Under the pieces are notes generated by a model. The model was not told the DNA's origin. It saw only the letters and a program-made list of their open reading frames with translations, and searched no databases. 64,000 nucleotides of DNA from Nevskiaceae bacterium (GTDB lineage: Bacteria; Pseudomonadota; Gammaproteobacteria; Steroidobacterales; Steroidobacteraceae), in NCBI GenBank assembly GCA_024234075.1, contig JACKOV010000008.1:20271-84270 (forward strand). Reading direction: 5' to 3'. Positions 47,575-56,374 of the stretch are shown here, in pieces (the stretch's first letter is position 1; each line of letters starts with the position of its first letter). The position numbers were made by a program, and so were the translations under genes.

Positions 47575-49221
47575 ATGGGCGCCATTGACATCGTTCTGGC
47601 GTTGCTGCTTGCCCTCGTCGCCAGCAGTCTGCTGGTGCGTGCGCTGCCCGTCGCCATCCCGACGCCGCTGCTCCAGATCGGCCTGGGTGCGCTGATCGCG
47701 ATATTTTCGGACGATGCCGTACGGCTCGATCCGGATATTTTCTTCGTGCTGTTCCTGCCGCCGTTGCTGTTCCTCGATGGCTGGCGTATCCGCAAGGAAG
47801 GGCTGTTGCGGGACAAGGGGATGATCCTCGAGCTGGCGCTCGGTCTGGTCTTCCTGACCGTCATCGGCATGGGGCTGTTCATCCATTGGCTGATTCCGCC
47901 GATGCCTATGCCGGTGGCGTTCGCGCTGGCGGCGATCGTGTCGCCGACCGATCCGGTGGCGGTGTCCGCGATCACCAGTCGCATCCCGGTGCCGCGGCGT
48001 CTGCAGCACGTGCTCGAGGGCGAATCCCTGTTGAACGATGCCTCGGGCCTGGTCTGCTTTCGGTTTGCAGTGGCTGCGGCGCTGACCGGGGTCTTTTCGC
48101 TGCAGGCGGCAGCGCTGACCTTTCTGTGGCTTGCCATAGGCGGCCTGGCAATAGGCGTCGGGCTGACGGCCGGTATCCTGCTGTTGAAGAACCTGATCAC
48201 CCAGCGTTTCGGCGAGGAATCGGGTTCGCAGGTGGTGATCAGTCTGCTGCTGCCGTTCGCCGCCTACCTCGCCGCGGAGCACCTGCATTGTTCCGGCATC
48301 CTCGCCGCGGTTTCGGCCGGTGTCACCATGAGTTACATGGAGCTTACCGGTCACGCGCAAGGCAGCACGCGCACCCAGCGTACTGCGGTGTGGGATACCG
48401 TCCAGTTCGTCCTGAATGGCGTGATGTTCGTGCTGCTCGGGGAGCAGCTGCCGGGAATCCTGGAGCGCAGCGCCAACGCGATGCAGGAAACCGATCATTA
48501 CAACCCGGCCTGGCTCGCCGTCTATGTACTGGCCATCAATTTCGGCCTTGCCGTGCTGCGGTTCGTCTGGGTGTGGGGCTCGCTGCGTCTCGGCGCCTGG
48601 CTGGCAATGCTGCGTGGAGAAACGCCCGGTGCGCCGCCGCGTCTGCGGTTGGTGGCGGCCATGTCGGTGGCGGGAGTGCGGGGGGCCATCACTCTGGCCG
48701 GCGTGCTGACGTTGCCGCTGACGCTGGCCGATGGCTCGCCGTTTCCGGCCCGGGACCTGACCATCTTTCTCGCGGCCGGCGTGATCATTTTCTCGCTGCT
48801 GGCCGCGAATCTGGCGCTACCCAGGCTGTTGCGGGGTCTGAACATGCCGGACGATCACCCGGAGGAGGAAGGGCTCGAACATGCACGCGTGAGGGCGTCC
48901 GAGGCGGCGATGCGGGCCATTCAACGGCGCATCAAAGCGCATGCCGTCGCACCGGAAGAGGCGGAGCTGCATGCCGAGGCCGTGGAGCGGGCCCTGGACC
49001 ACTACCGGCGGCGAATCGACGGCGAGCGGGGCAGTAGCGCAAGCGTCCTGCGCGCCAGACGTAGCAATCAGATCGAACGCGAGCTGCGGCTCGAGGGCTT
49101 GCAGGCGGAGCGGGACGCGCTGTACGCACTGGCACGGGCGCAACGCTTGCCGGACGATCTATCGCGCCGGCTGGTCAGGGAAATCGATCTGCTGGAAGAG
49201 CGCTTGAAGCACGAGGCCTGA
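47575..49221 (+). CDS. Na+/H+ antiporter, CPA1 family
   Basis: A 548-residue cation/proton antiporter with about 12 helices and a cytosolic C-terminal tail of ~130 residues rich in Arg, Glu and Ala that is probably coiled-coil. Transport motifs are AIVSPTDPVAVSAI and EGESLLNDASGLV, with the ND pair of electroneutral exchangers. GVRGAITLAGVLTLPL is also typical. It exports Na+ (or K+) against H+ for pH and salt homeostasis. Divergent from the oxidoreductase operon. Confidence 0.93.
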   Translation: MGAIDIVLALLLALVASSLLVRALPVAIPTPLLQIGLGALIAIFSDDAVRLDPDIFFVLFLPPLLFLDGWRIRKEGLLRDKGMILELALGLVFLTVIGMGLFIHWLIPPMPMPVAFALAAIVSPTDPVAVSAITSRIPVPRRLQHVLEGESLLNDASGLVCFRFAVAAALTGVFSLQAAALTFLWLAIGGLAIGVGLTAGILLLKNLITQRFGEESGSQVVISLLLPFAAYLAAEHLHCSGILAAVSAGVTMSYMELTGHAQGSTRTQRTAVWDTVQFVLNGVMFVLLGEQLPGILERSANAMQETDHYNPAWLAVYVLAINFGLAVLRFVWVWGSLRLGAWLAMLRGETPGAPPRLRLVAAMSVAGVRGAITLAGVLTLPLTLADGSPFPARDLTIFLAAGVIIFSLLAANLALPRLLRGLNMPDDHPEEEGLEHARVRASEAAMRAIQRRIKAHAVAPEEAELHAEAVERALDHYRRRIDGERGSSASVLRARRSNQIERELRLEGLQAERDALYALARAQRLPDDLSRRLVREIDLLEERLKHEA

Positions 49222-49224
49222 GCG

Positions 49225-50274
49225 CTATTCCGGATCGGGGGCCACGCGGTTCATTTTCACACCCTTGTTCGTGCCTTTGAACAAGCTGGCCAGCGTTTCG
49301 GGCATCTTCTCCAGGCCATCGTCCAGATCCTCGCAGGGGTCGATTCTCCCGGCCTCGTACCATTCGCGCAGTCTCGACTCCGCGTCGCCCCAGCGGGCCA
49401 GGTAATCGAAGATATAGAAGCCTTCCATGCGCGCCCGCTGCCGCAGCAGGTTTTTGTAATTGGCCGGCCCCGTCTGCGGACCCGATGCGTAATCGGTCGA
49501 GATCCAGCCGCAGATCACCACGCGTGCGCGACGTGCCAGGTGATCCAGCACGGTGTTCAGGGTGTCGCCGCCCACGTTGTCGAAGTAGACGTCGACGCCT
49601 CCGGGGCAGAGCTCGCGCAATCGTGCATCGATGTCCTGGGTCCGGTAATTGATCGCCGCGTCGAATTTCAGGTCGCGGGTGATCCAGGTACATTTCTCGT
49701 CGCTGCCGCAAATGCCCACCACGCGACAACCGGCGATTTTGGCGATCTGCCCGGTGAGCGAGCCGATACCACCCGCCGCCGCCGATATCACGACGGTCTC
49801 GCCGGGTTTCGCCAGGCCTACATCGAGCAAGCCGAAATAGGCCGTGGCTCCGGCTCCGCCCAGCAGCCCGAGGTGCAGACTTGAAGGTTTCACCGGCCGT
49901 GTCAGCCTGGCGATGTTCATGATGCTCATGGATTCGGCGGTGGGAGTGATGACCGCGTAGTCCTGCCAGCCCAGCGATGCGGTGAGCAGATCGCCGGGTG
50001 CGAAGGCGTCGTGGTGGCTGTCCACGACCACGCCGACACCACGTCCGCGCATGACGCCGCCCACCGGCACCTTGTCGTGCATGCTGCGGCTGGTGGAGAT
50101 GTAGCCGCGCTGGGCGGGCGACGTGCCCAGTACCAGAGTGCGGACCAGAACCTGTCCGGCTCCCGCCTTCGGGCCGGCTTCGACCGCGAAATCGAAATGC
50201 CCGGTACCCGGGATCTCGCCGGGTTCCGGTCTGCGGCGCAAGCGCCATTGCCGGTTCGTGATCATGGTGTCCAT
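49225..50274 (-). CDS. MDR-family NADP-dependent oxidoreductase (CurA-like)
   Basis: A 349-residue medium-chain reductase of the YncB/CurA/leukotriene B4 dehydrogenase type. NRQWRLRRRPEPGEIPGTG at the N-terminus and the nucleotide loop SAAAGGIGSLTGQIAKIAG fit, as do FDAAINYRTQD and VDVYFDNVGGDTLN. It likely reduces alpha,beta-unsaturated carbonyl compounds with NADPH. No zinc ligands are seen, as expected. It is convergent with the antiporter gene, 3 bp apart. A second ATG lies three codons in. Confidence 0.92.
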   Translation of the reverse strand: MDTMITNRQWRLRRRPEPGEIPGTGHFDFAVEAGPKAGAGQVLVRTLVLGTSPAQRGYISTSRSMHDKVPVGGVMRGRGVGVVVDSHHDAFAPGDLLTASLGWQDYAVITPTAESMSIMNIARLTRPVKPSSLHLGLLGGAGATAYFGLLDVGLAKPGETVVISAAAGGIGSLTGQIAKIAGCRVVGICGSDEKCTWITRDLKFDAAINYRTQDIDARLRELCPGGVDVYFDNVGGDTLNTVLDHLARRARVVICGWISTDYASGPQTGPANYKNLLRQRARMEGFYIFDYLARWGDAESRLREWYEAGRIDPCEDLDDGLEKMPETLASLFKGTNKGVKMNRVAPDPE

Positions 50275-50499
50275 TATGGCGCGATGGCCGCCGGGATACC
50301 GGGTTGGAGGCGGGCTGCCACAAGCTGAGGGGACGGCAGGCCAGCCGGGTGTCCTTCAGACTGGACCCGCCGGTTTCGATAGAGCCCTGAAGTGGGCCTT
50401 GATGCCACCGACTCTATGACGCCCGAGCCTCGATTTCCGCATGCCGATCTCACCCCGATCGTGGGTGCAGAGACCGACGTTGCGCCGCTTGGCAGGCCC
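50275..50499. other. Non-coding stretch before actP remnant
   Basis: Upstream region of the MDR reductase gene. I see no gene, clear promoter or repeat here. It forms part of a 766-bp gap whose remainder is transposase and symporter debris. Confidence 0.4.
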
Positions 50500-50841
50500 G
50501 GCTCGAACGTTGCGTTCCTCGTGGCGCTGGCGTTCGCGGTCGCCGCGTCAGCGAACTTGCCGGTGATCGTGTTGTCGTTGTACTGGCGGCGTTTCAACAC
50601 GGCAGGCGCGGTCTGTTGTCTGGGAACCGGTCTGCTGGCCTCGCTGATACTGATCCTATTGAGTCCGAGCATCCTGCGGAAAAATGCGATCTTGCCGCTC
50701 GAGAATCCCGGCATCGTGAGCATTCCGCTCGGGTTCCTGGGCGCGGTAGTTGGCACGCTGCTCAGCCGTGAGCCTGAAGCAGAGCGCAAGTTCACGGAGC
50801 TCAGCCTGCGGGCCAATACCGGCCTCGGCGCTGAACCGAAG
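50500..50841 (+). pseudogene. actP: Cation/acetate symporter ActP, C-terminal remnant
   Basis: An open stretch encodes NVAFLVALAFAVAASANLPV, YWRRFNTAGAV, LENPGIVSIPLGFLGAVVGT, LLSREPEAERKFTELSLRAN and TGLGAE. This is the last ~115 residues of ActP, a ~550-residue sodium/solute symporter. The preceding eleven helices are absent, and no yjcH-type partner or acs gene is nearby. What remains cannot transport anything; it marks a deletion or rearrangement. Confidence 0.85.
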
Positions 50842-50904
50842 CCCACCTGCCCGTGCAGCGAGGCAATGTCTCACATTTCACCGAACTGCAGCGCGAACAG
50901 CTCA

Positions 50905-51028
50905 TCCACATCGAGATCGAAGCGGTGAGTCTGGACAGCACGATCATCAAGGTTCGTCCGGATGGTTCCACCGCATCCCAATCGCCTTCATCTGCTTCGC
51001 TCTCATCATCGAAGCGCTACGGCAATAG
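50905..51028 (+). mobile_element. IS5-type transposase remnant
   Basis: One frame reads EIEAVSLDSTIIKVRPDG, like the catalytic-domain start of IS5-group transposases (LDSTIVKVHPDG). Immediately after, a second frame reads WFHRIPIAFICFALIIEALR and stops, like the transposase C-terminus. About 200 residues between are lost. No terminal inverted repeats can be identified. It abuts the actP remnant. Confidence 0.65.
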
Positions 51029-51040
51029 TGTTCACATGGC

Positions 51041-51436
51041 CTAGGCCACAACAGTTGCCGACTGTGTTTTCTGATCGAATCGCCGCTGCGAGCGCTCGAT
51101 CTCGTCGAGGTGATCGACCACCCACTGGCCGAGCGCGAGTAGCGGCACGCTGAGTGAGCGGCCGAACTCGGTCAGTTCGTACCGTACCTGCGGCGGATTG
51201 GTGGAGAAGATCGTCCTTCGCACGGCGCCATCGCGCTCCAGGGATTTCAGCGTACGCGTCAGCATCTGCTGCGAGATGCCGTCCACCATGCGCTTGATCT
51301 CGTTGAAGCGCCGCGGATTCTCCCGCAACGCGGTGATCACCAGCACGGTCCACTTGTCGCCGAGGCGCGAGAGCACGGGGCTGACGCGGCGGCAAGTGCC
51401 GAGCACCTGATATTTGCCGATGCCAGTCACTTTCAT
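51041..51436 (-). CDS. HxlR-family transcriptional regulator
   Basis: A 131-residue winged-helix regulator. CRRVSPVLSRLGDKWTVLVI, NPRRFNEIKRMVDGISQQML and RTLKSLERDGAVRRT are diagnostic of HxlR, and the C-terminal helix mediates dimerisation. A Cys close to the N-terminus (near residue 13) is at the place where redox-sensing members such as YodB carry one. It is divergent from an FMN reductase, and a perfect palindrome lies between the two genes. Confidence 0.93.
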   Translation of the reverse strand: MKVTGIGKYQVLGTCRRVSPVLSRLGDKWTVLVITALRENPRRFNEIKRMVDGISQQMLTRTLKSLERDGAVRRTIFSTNPPQVRYELTEFGRSLSVPLLALGQWVVDHLDEIERSQRRFDQKTQSATVVA

Positions 51437-51499
51437 ATGACCTGGTACCTCGTTTCTGTCTTGTCGAGTTCGCCCTTCATGGTCAAGTATTTTACTCAA

Positions 51500-51514
51500 G
51501 TCACAAATTGTGAC
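51500..51514. promoter_or_regulatory. Palindrome between hxlR-type and FMN-reductase genes
   Basis: GTCACAA-A-TTGTGAC, perfect 7-bp arms around one base. It sits 19 bp before the reductase GTG start and 64 bp before the regulator start, in an AT-rich patch. The likely operator for the HxlR protein; this is inferred. Confidence 0.6.
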
Positions 51515-51532
51515 CACATGGAGGAATTTCCG

Positions 51533-52099
51533 GTGAAACTGAACGTCATCATTGGCAGCACGCGCCCGAGCCGCCGTGGCCCGCTGGTCGGCAGGTGGTT
51601 CGCCGATCTGGCTGGCCAGCAGGGCAGGTTCGAAGTCGAGTTGGTGGATCTCGCGGAATACCGGCTGCCGCTGCTCGACGAGGCGGAGCATCCGCGGCTC
51701 CAGCGGTATGAGCATGCGCATACCAAGCGTTGGAGTGCGTCGGTGGCGGCGGCCGATGCGTATGTCTTCGTCACGCCCGAGTACGACTACTTTCCGCCGG
51801 CGACGCTGGTGAACGCGATCCAGGTGCTGGCACGGGAATGGGCTTACAAGCCCGCGGGTTTCGTCAGCTATGGTGGTATTTCCGGAGGTTTGCGCGCCGC
51901 CCAGCAGCTGCGTCTGCTGATCAGCAGCCTCAGTGTCTATCCCTTGCCGCAGGTGGTGCCACTGCCGCAGTTCGAGCAGTACCTGGACGATGCCGGTGTC
52001 TTTCGGCCTACCAAGCCGGTGGTCGACGGTGCGGTGGGGATGCTGGACGAACTCCACAAATGGGCGGTCGCGCTCGAAACGATGCGCAAGCCGGGCTGA
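51533..52099 (+). CDS. NADPH-dependent FMN reductase / quinone reductase
   Basis: A 188-residue flavodoxin-like protein. The N-terminal VIIGSTRPSRRGPLVGRWF binds the FMN phosphate, and VFVTPEYDYFPPATLVNAI is the second signature. Such enzymes reduce quinones, azo compounds or chromate. GTG 51533 is preferred because GGAGG lies eight bases before it and the family begins at this strand; ATG 51518 would add five residues. It is probably controlled by the divergent HxlR regulator, in the manner of YodB-AzoR pairs. Confidence 0.88.
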   Translation: MKLNVIIGSTRPSRRGPLVGRWFADLAGQQGRFEVELVDLAEYRLPLLDEAEHPRLQRYEHAHTKRWSASVAAADAYVFVTPEYDYFPPATLVNAIQVLAREWAYKPAGFVSYGGISGGLRAAQQLRLLISSLSVYPLPQVVPLPQFEQYLDDAGVFRPTKPVVDGAVGMLDELHKWAVALETMRKPG

Positions 52100-52233
52100 G
52101 GCGCGGGCTCGCGGTTGCGGGATGCCGCCGGTTACCACGCAGCGGCGATATCCGGCTCATCCCCGGTCCATCGGCACGGCGAAAATGCCAGAATAGCGAT
52201 GGAAATTCGTTCGTGAAGGAATCGGACAAAAGC

Positions 52234-53274
52234 ATGTTGGGGGTGGCAAGTCCTCGGGGTTTTCAGCAGCAGTATCCCGTTTCCGTGGCGCCGATGCTCG
52301 ACTGGACCGATCGGCATTGCCGCTATTTCCTGCGGGGTTTCTCGCCGCGGATCCTGCTCTATACCGAGATGATCACGGCTTCGGCGATCCTGCGCGGCGA
52401 TCGCGAGCGTCTGCTGGAGTATCACCGGGACGAGCATCCGGTCGCGCTGCAGCTCGGCGGCTGCGAGCCGGATTATCTCGCTGCCGCGGCGCGCGATGCC
52501 ATGGAGTTCGGTTACGACGAGATCAATCTCAACTGTGGCTGCCCGAGCGACAAGGTGCAAAAAGGTGCCTTCGGTGCCTGTCTGATGAGCGAGCCTGCGC
52601 TGGTTGCCGATTGTGTGGCGGCGATCTGCGAGGCGGCTGATGTGCCGGTGACCGTGAAGATGCGTATCGGCATCCTGCGTGGCGGCAGTCAGGCTGCCGA
52701 GAACGTGCAGCGTTTCGACGAGCGCGATTACGATGCGTTGTGCGATTTCGTCATGGCAGTGCGCGACGCTGGCGCGGCCGCTGCGATCGTGCACGCACGC
52801 AAGGCCGTGCTCGGGGGTTGGTCGCCGCAGGAGAATCGCGAAGTGCCGCCCTTGCGCTACGACGTGGTACGACGGGTCAAGGACGATTTCCCGGATCTGC
52901 CGGTGATCGTCAACGGCGGCGTCCGCACGGTCGAGTCGGCGCTGGAACTGCTCGATTGGTCGGATGGGGTCATGCTCGGCCGCGAGGCCTATCACCGTCC
53001 CATGGTGCTTTTGCAGATCGAGGCGGCTCTGGCTGCGGCCGCCGGCGAGGCTTACGAGATGCCTACCGTCGAGGCGATGCTCGAGCGGATGGCGCGCTAT
53101 GCGGAGGAGCAGATGGCGCGCGGCGAGCGTCTGCCGGCGATCACCCGTCACATGCTCGGCTTGTTGAGCCACAGCAGGGGTGCGCGCGAGTATCGGCGGC
53201 TGCTGTCCGAGGGTGCCCGCGAGCGCGATGCCGGCCCCGATCTGATCCGCCGCGCTGCGACGCTCGCGGCCTGA
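52234..53274 (+). CDS. dusA: tRNA-dihydrouridine synthase A
   Basis: A 346-residue FMN enzyme that reduces U20/U20a in the tRNA D-loop with NADPH. The TIM barrel opens with VSVAPMLDWTDRHCRYFLR. The catalytic Cys is in INLNCGCPSDKVQKGAFGAC. VKMRIG, IVHARKAVLGGWSPQENREV and the FMN phosphate site VNGGVRT, MLGREAY are present. The Cys-rich GCPSDKV and long KAVLxG loop separate DusA from DusB/C. An in-frame GTG at 52213 is an alternative start. Confidence 0.95.
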   Translation: MLGVASPRGFQQQYPVSVAPMLDWTDRHCRYFLRGFSPRILLYTEMITASAILRGDRERLLEYHRDEHPVALQLGGCEPDYLAAAARDAMEFGYDEINLNCGCPSDKVQKGAFGACLMSEPALVADCVAAICEAADVPVTVKMRIGILRGGSQAAENVQRFDERDYDALCDFVMAVRDAGAAAAIVHARKAVLGGWSPQENREVPPLRYDVVRRVKDDFPDLPVIVNGGVRTVESALELLDWSDGVMLGREAYHRPMVLLQIEAALAAAAGEAYEMPTVEAMLERMARYAEEQMARGERLPAITRHMLGLLSHSRGAREYRRLLSEGARERDAGPDLIRRAATLAA

Positions 53275-53344
53275 GCCGCGGCGGGGTCGGAGCGACGGCA
53301 GCGTGCGCCTCGCGTATACTGACCAAGCTGTTGCTTGTTGACAT

Positions 53345-54241
53345 ATGCCCCGGGATATCGAGCTCGCCATTCTGTTTGCCGATGTCGTGGGCTCGACGCG
53401 CCTGTTCGAGCTCCTCGGCGACTTGCGCGCGCGCGACATGGTCGCGACCTGCATCGAGATCATGCGCGGGGCAACCGAGAAGAACAGTGGCTCGGTGATC
53501 AAGACCATGGGCGACGAGGTGATGTCGACCTTCCCGACGGCCGCGGAAGCCTTGAACGCCGCCTGCCAGATGCAGCGGCAGATCACGGCGCATTCCCAGC
53601 TCAAGATCGACGGGCACGCGGTGGCGATCCGGATCGGCTGCCATTTCGGTCCGGTGGTGCTCGAAAGCCGCGACGTCTTCGGCTCGACGGTGCACACGGC
53701 CAACCGGATGACCAGCCAGGCCAAGTCGGGGCAGATCGTCACGACGGCGGCCACGGTCGCGCAGCTTCCGCCGGAGTGGCGCGCGGTGGTTCGGCAGATC
53801 GACGTCGCCGCGATCAAAGGGCAGGGCAGCGAGGTCGCGCTCTACGAGGTCATGTGGCAGCCCGACGAGGCCACCAGCATGCTGCCGCAGATCCCGCTGG
53901 AGGGTCGCAAGACGGCGCGGCTGCGGCTGCAATTCCAGGATCAGGTGGTCGTCGTCGACGACGGGCGCCCGAACGTCGTGATGGGGCGTGCCGAGGACAA
54001 CGACCTGGTCGTCAAGGGCAACCTGATTTCGCGGCTGCACGCGCGCATCGAAATCTCGCGGAACAAGGTCCTGCTGGTGGATCAGAGCACCAATGGCACC
54101 TTCATCTGCCTCGCCGGCGGCGAGGAAGCTTTTCTGCGTCGCGACAGCATGCAGATCAAAGGCGAGGGGATGATCGGGCTCGGCCGTGCGCCCGAGGCCG
54201 ATTCGCCGCTGACCATCCGTTTCCGCTGCGAGGAGGGCTGA
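53345..54241 (+). CDS. Class III nucleotide cyclase-like domain fused to FHA domain
   Basis: A 298-residue soluble protein. The cyclase homology domain (about 5-175) has ILFADVVGSTRLFELLGD and SVIKTMGDEVMSTF, so both metal-binding Asp residues and the purine-site Lys region are kept. In the DVFGSTVHTANRM segment the usual Asp (GDAVN) is Ser and the transition-state Asn is His, while the Arg remains. The C-terminal FHA domain (about 195-295) has GRAEDNDLVV, SRLHARIE and STNGTF, intact for phosphothreonine binding. It may couple Ser/Thr kinase signals to cAMP or cGMP, or be a degenerate cyclase. Confidence 0.88.
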   Translation: MPRDIELAILFADVVGSTRLFELLGDLRARDMVATCIEIMRGATEKNSGSVIKTMGDEVMSTFPTAAEALNAACQMQRQITAHSQLKIDGHAVAIRIGCHFGPVVLESRDVFGSTVHTANRMTSQAKSGQIVTTAATVAQLPPEWRAVVRQIDVAAIKGQGSEVALYEVMWQPDEATSMLPQIPLEGRKTARLRLQFQDQVVVVDDGRPNVVMGRAEDNDLVVKGNLISRLHARIEISRNKVLLVDQSTNGTFICLAGGEEAFLRRDSMQIKGEGMIGLGRAPEADSPLTIRFRCEEG

Positions 54242-54274
54242 GGACTCAGCCCCCCCGCTGACATCTCGGTCGGG

Positions 54275-56056
54275 TCAGGCGTCCAGCCGAGCCTCGAGCT
54301 TGGTGAGCTCTGCCTTCAGCGCGGCCGGGATGCGTGCGCCGTATACCTCGAAATCACGCCCGATACCCGAGGCTTCCTCTTTCCAGAGCTTGCGGTCGAC
54401 CGACAGCAGCTCCTCGATCGCCGCCGGGGCGATGTCCAGTCCTTTGAGGTCGAGGTCGGCGGGGCGGGGCAGCTGGCCGATCGGTGTCTCGACCATGCCG
54501 CCGCGGCCGGCGCAGCGCTCGAGGATCCAGGCGAGCACGCGCAGGTTCTCGCCGTAGCCAGGCCACAGGAACTTGTTCTGGGCGTCGCGGCGGAACCAGT
54601 TGACGTGGTAGATCTTCGGCGGGTGCGTGAGCTTCTTGCCGGTCTCGAGCCAGTGGTTCCAGTAGTCGGCGAAGTTGTAGCCGCAGAACGGCTTCATCGC
54701 CATCGGATCGCGGCGCAGCACGCCGGCCTGACCGGTGGCCGCGGCCGTGGTCTCGGAGGCGACCGACGCACCCATCAGCACGCCGTGCGCCCAATCACGC
54801 GCTTCATAGACCAGCGGTGCGACACCGCGGCGGCGACCGCCGAAGATGATCGCCGAGATCGGCACGCCGCGCGGACTGTCGGCCTCGGGTGAATAGCCGG
54901 GATTGCGCTTGGCCGAGACGGTGAAGCGCGAATTCGGATGGGCCGCGGGGCCGTTCTTCGGGTCGTAGGGCCGACCCTGCCAGTCGATCACCGGCGTGCC
55001 GGACTCGAGACCTTCCCACCAGGGATCGTTGCTCGCGGTCAGCGCAACATTGGTGAACAGTGTGTCGCGCCGGATCATGTCGTAGGCGTTGCGGTTGGTG
55101 TTCGGGTTGGTGCCCGGCACCACGCCGAAGTAGCCCGCTTCCGGGTTGATCGCGTACAGCCGGCCGTCGGGGCCCGGGTGCAGCCAGGCGATGTCGTCGC
55201 CGACCGTGAACACTTTCCAACCCGGCATGGACTCGGGCGGAATCAGCATCGCGAGATTGGTCTTGCCGCAGGCCGACGGGAACGCCGCCGCGACGTAGTG
55301 GGTTTCACCCTTCGGGCTCTGCAGGCCGACGATCAGCATGTGCTCGGCGAGCCAGCCCTCGGTGCGCGCCTGGTAGCTGGCGATGCGCAGCGCGTGGCAT
55401 TTCTTGCCGAGCAGCGCGTTGCCGCCGTAGCCGCTGCCGAAACTCTCGATCGCCAGCTCTTCGGGGAAATGCATGATGAAGCGGCGGTTCGGATCGAGCT
55501 CGCCGATCGAGTGCAGGCCTTTGACGAAGCGGTCGCCGTCGCGGTGGATGCGCTCCAGCGCGGCACGGCCGACGCGGGTCATCAGGATCATGTTGATCGC
55601 GACGTAGGCGCTGTCGGTGATCTCGACGCCGCAACGGGAGTAGGGCGAGTCGATCGGGCCCATGCAGTAGGGGATCACGTACAGCGTGCGATCCTGCATG
55701 CAGCCCTCGAACAGGCTGCGCATCTTGGCGTGGGCCTCGGCGGGTGCCATCCAGTTGTTGTTCGGACCGGCGTCGTCGCGGTTCGAGGTGCAGACGAAGG
55801 TCAGGTGCTCGACGCGCGCCACGTCCGAGGGGTTGGAGCGGGCGAGATAGCAGTTCGGGAAGGTCTCGGGGTTCAGCTTCTGCAGTTCGCCGCTGGCGGC
55901 AAGCTGGTCGATCAGCGAGCGGTATTCCGCATCGGAGCCTTCGCACCAGTGAACCGACCGGGGTCGGGTCAGGGTCTTGATCGATTCGACCCACTCGGCG
56001 ACCGGGCCGGAAATCTGTGAAAGAGGAGGGAGGAAAGTCTGCGGAGCTGTGGCCAT
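54275..56056 (-). CDS. pckG: Phosphoenolpyruvate carboxykinase (GTP)
   Basis: A 593-residue gluconeogenic enzyme that converts oxaloacetate and GTP to PEP. The P-loop is PSACGKTNLAMLIPPE with the hyper-reactive Cys. EGWLAEHMLIVGLQSPKGET, FGGRRRGVAPLVYEARDW and KIYHVNWFRRD are family blocks. ATG 56056 is preceded by AGGA at good spacing and matches the usual N-terminus; the frame extends upstream without conservation. GTP-type PEPCK is the minority form in gammaproteobacteria, found for example in Xanthomonas. Confidence 0.97.
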   Translation of the reverse strand: MATAPQTFLPPLSQISGPVAEWVESIKTLTRPRSVHWCEGSDAEYRSLIDQLAASGELQKLNPETFPNCYLARSNPSDVARVEHLTFVCTSNRDDAGPNNNWMAPAEAHAKMRSLFEGCMQDRTLYVIPYCMGPIDSPYSRCGVEITDSAYVAINMILMTRVGRAALERIHRDGDRFVKGLHSIGELDPNRRFIMHFPEELAIESFGSGYGGNALLGKKCHALRIASYQARTEGWLAEHMLIVGLQSPKGETHYVAAAFPSACGKTNLAMLIPPESMPGWKVFTVGDDIAWLHPGPDGRLYAINPEAGYFGVVPGTNPNTNRNAYDMIRRDTLFTNVALTASNDPWWEGLESGTPVIDWQGRPYDPKNGPAAHPNSRFTVSAKRNPGYSPEADSPRGVPISAIIFGGRRRGVAPLVYEARDWAHGVLMGASVASETTAAATGQAGVLRRDPMAMKPFCGYNFADYWNHWLETGKKLTHPPKIYHVNWFRRDAQNKFLWPGYGENLRVLAWILERCAGRGGMVETPIGQLPRPADLDLKGLDIAPAAIEELLSVDRKLWKEEASGIGRDFEVYGARIPAALKAELTKLEARLDA

Positions 56057-56374
56057 GAGGTGTCCTGCATCGGGATCCGCCGCGCAAGGTGCCGCGGCGA
56101 ATCGGAAAAAGGGCACCCTGCCGCGAGGCACCGGTGCCCGACCTTCATCTGGATTGTCGGAACAGTATAGCGACCGATCCTCCGCGGGACGCATGACGGC
56201 GCTCTCAGTGGCGGGTCGTGATGCAGCCGTGCCCGTCCCGCGGGCTGAGACGTTCGTGGAATAGCGGCCTGCGCAGTCTGGAAGTTTCGGGCCAATCAGT
56301 GCTAAGGCGGCTGTGGAGTGGCAGGTCTCGTGTATTTTACATAATGCAACAACTGTGCAAGATAGTTGCGCTGA
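56057..56374. other. Upstream region of pckG (318 bp)
   Basis: Gene-free on both strands. A minus-strand patch near 56330-56370 contains TTGCAC followed after about 15 bases by TAAAAT, a possible but poorly spaced promoter that would give pckG a leader of about 270 bases. Nothing else is recognisable. Confidence 0.35.
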
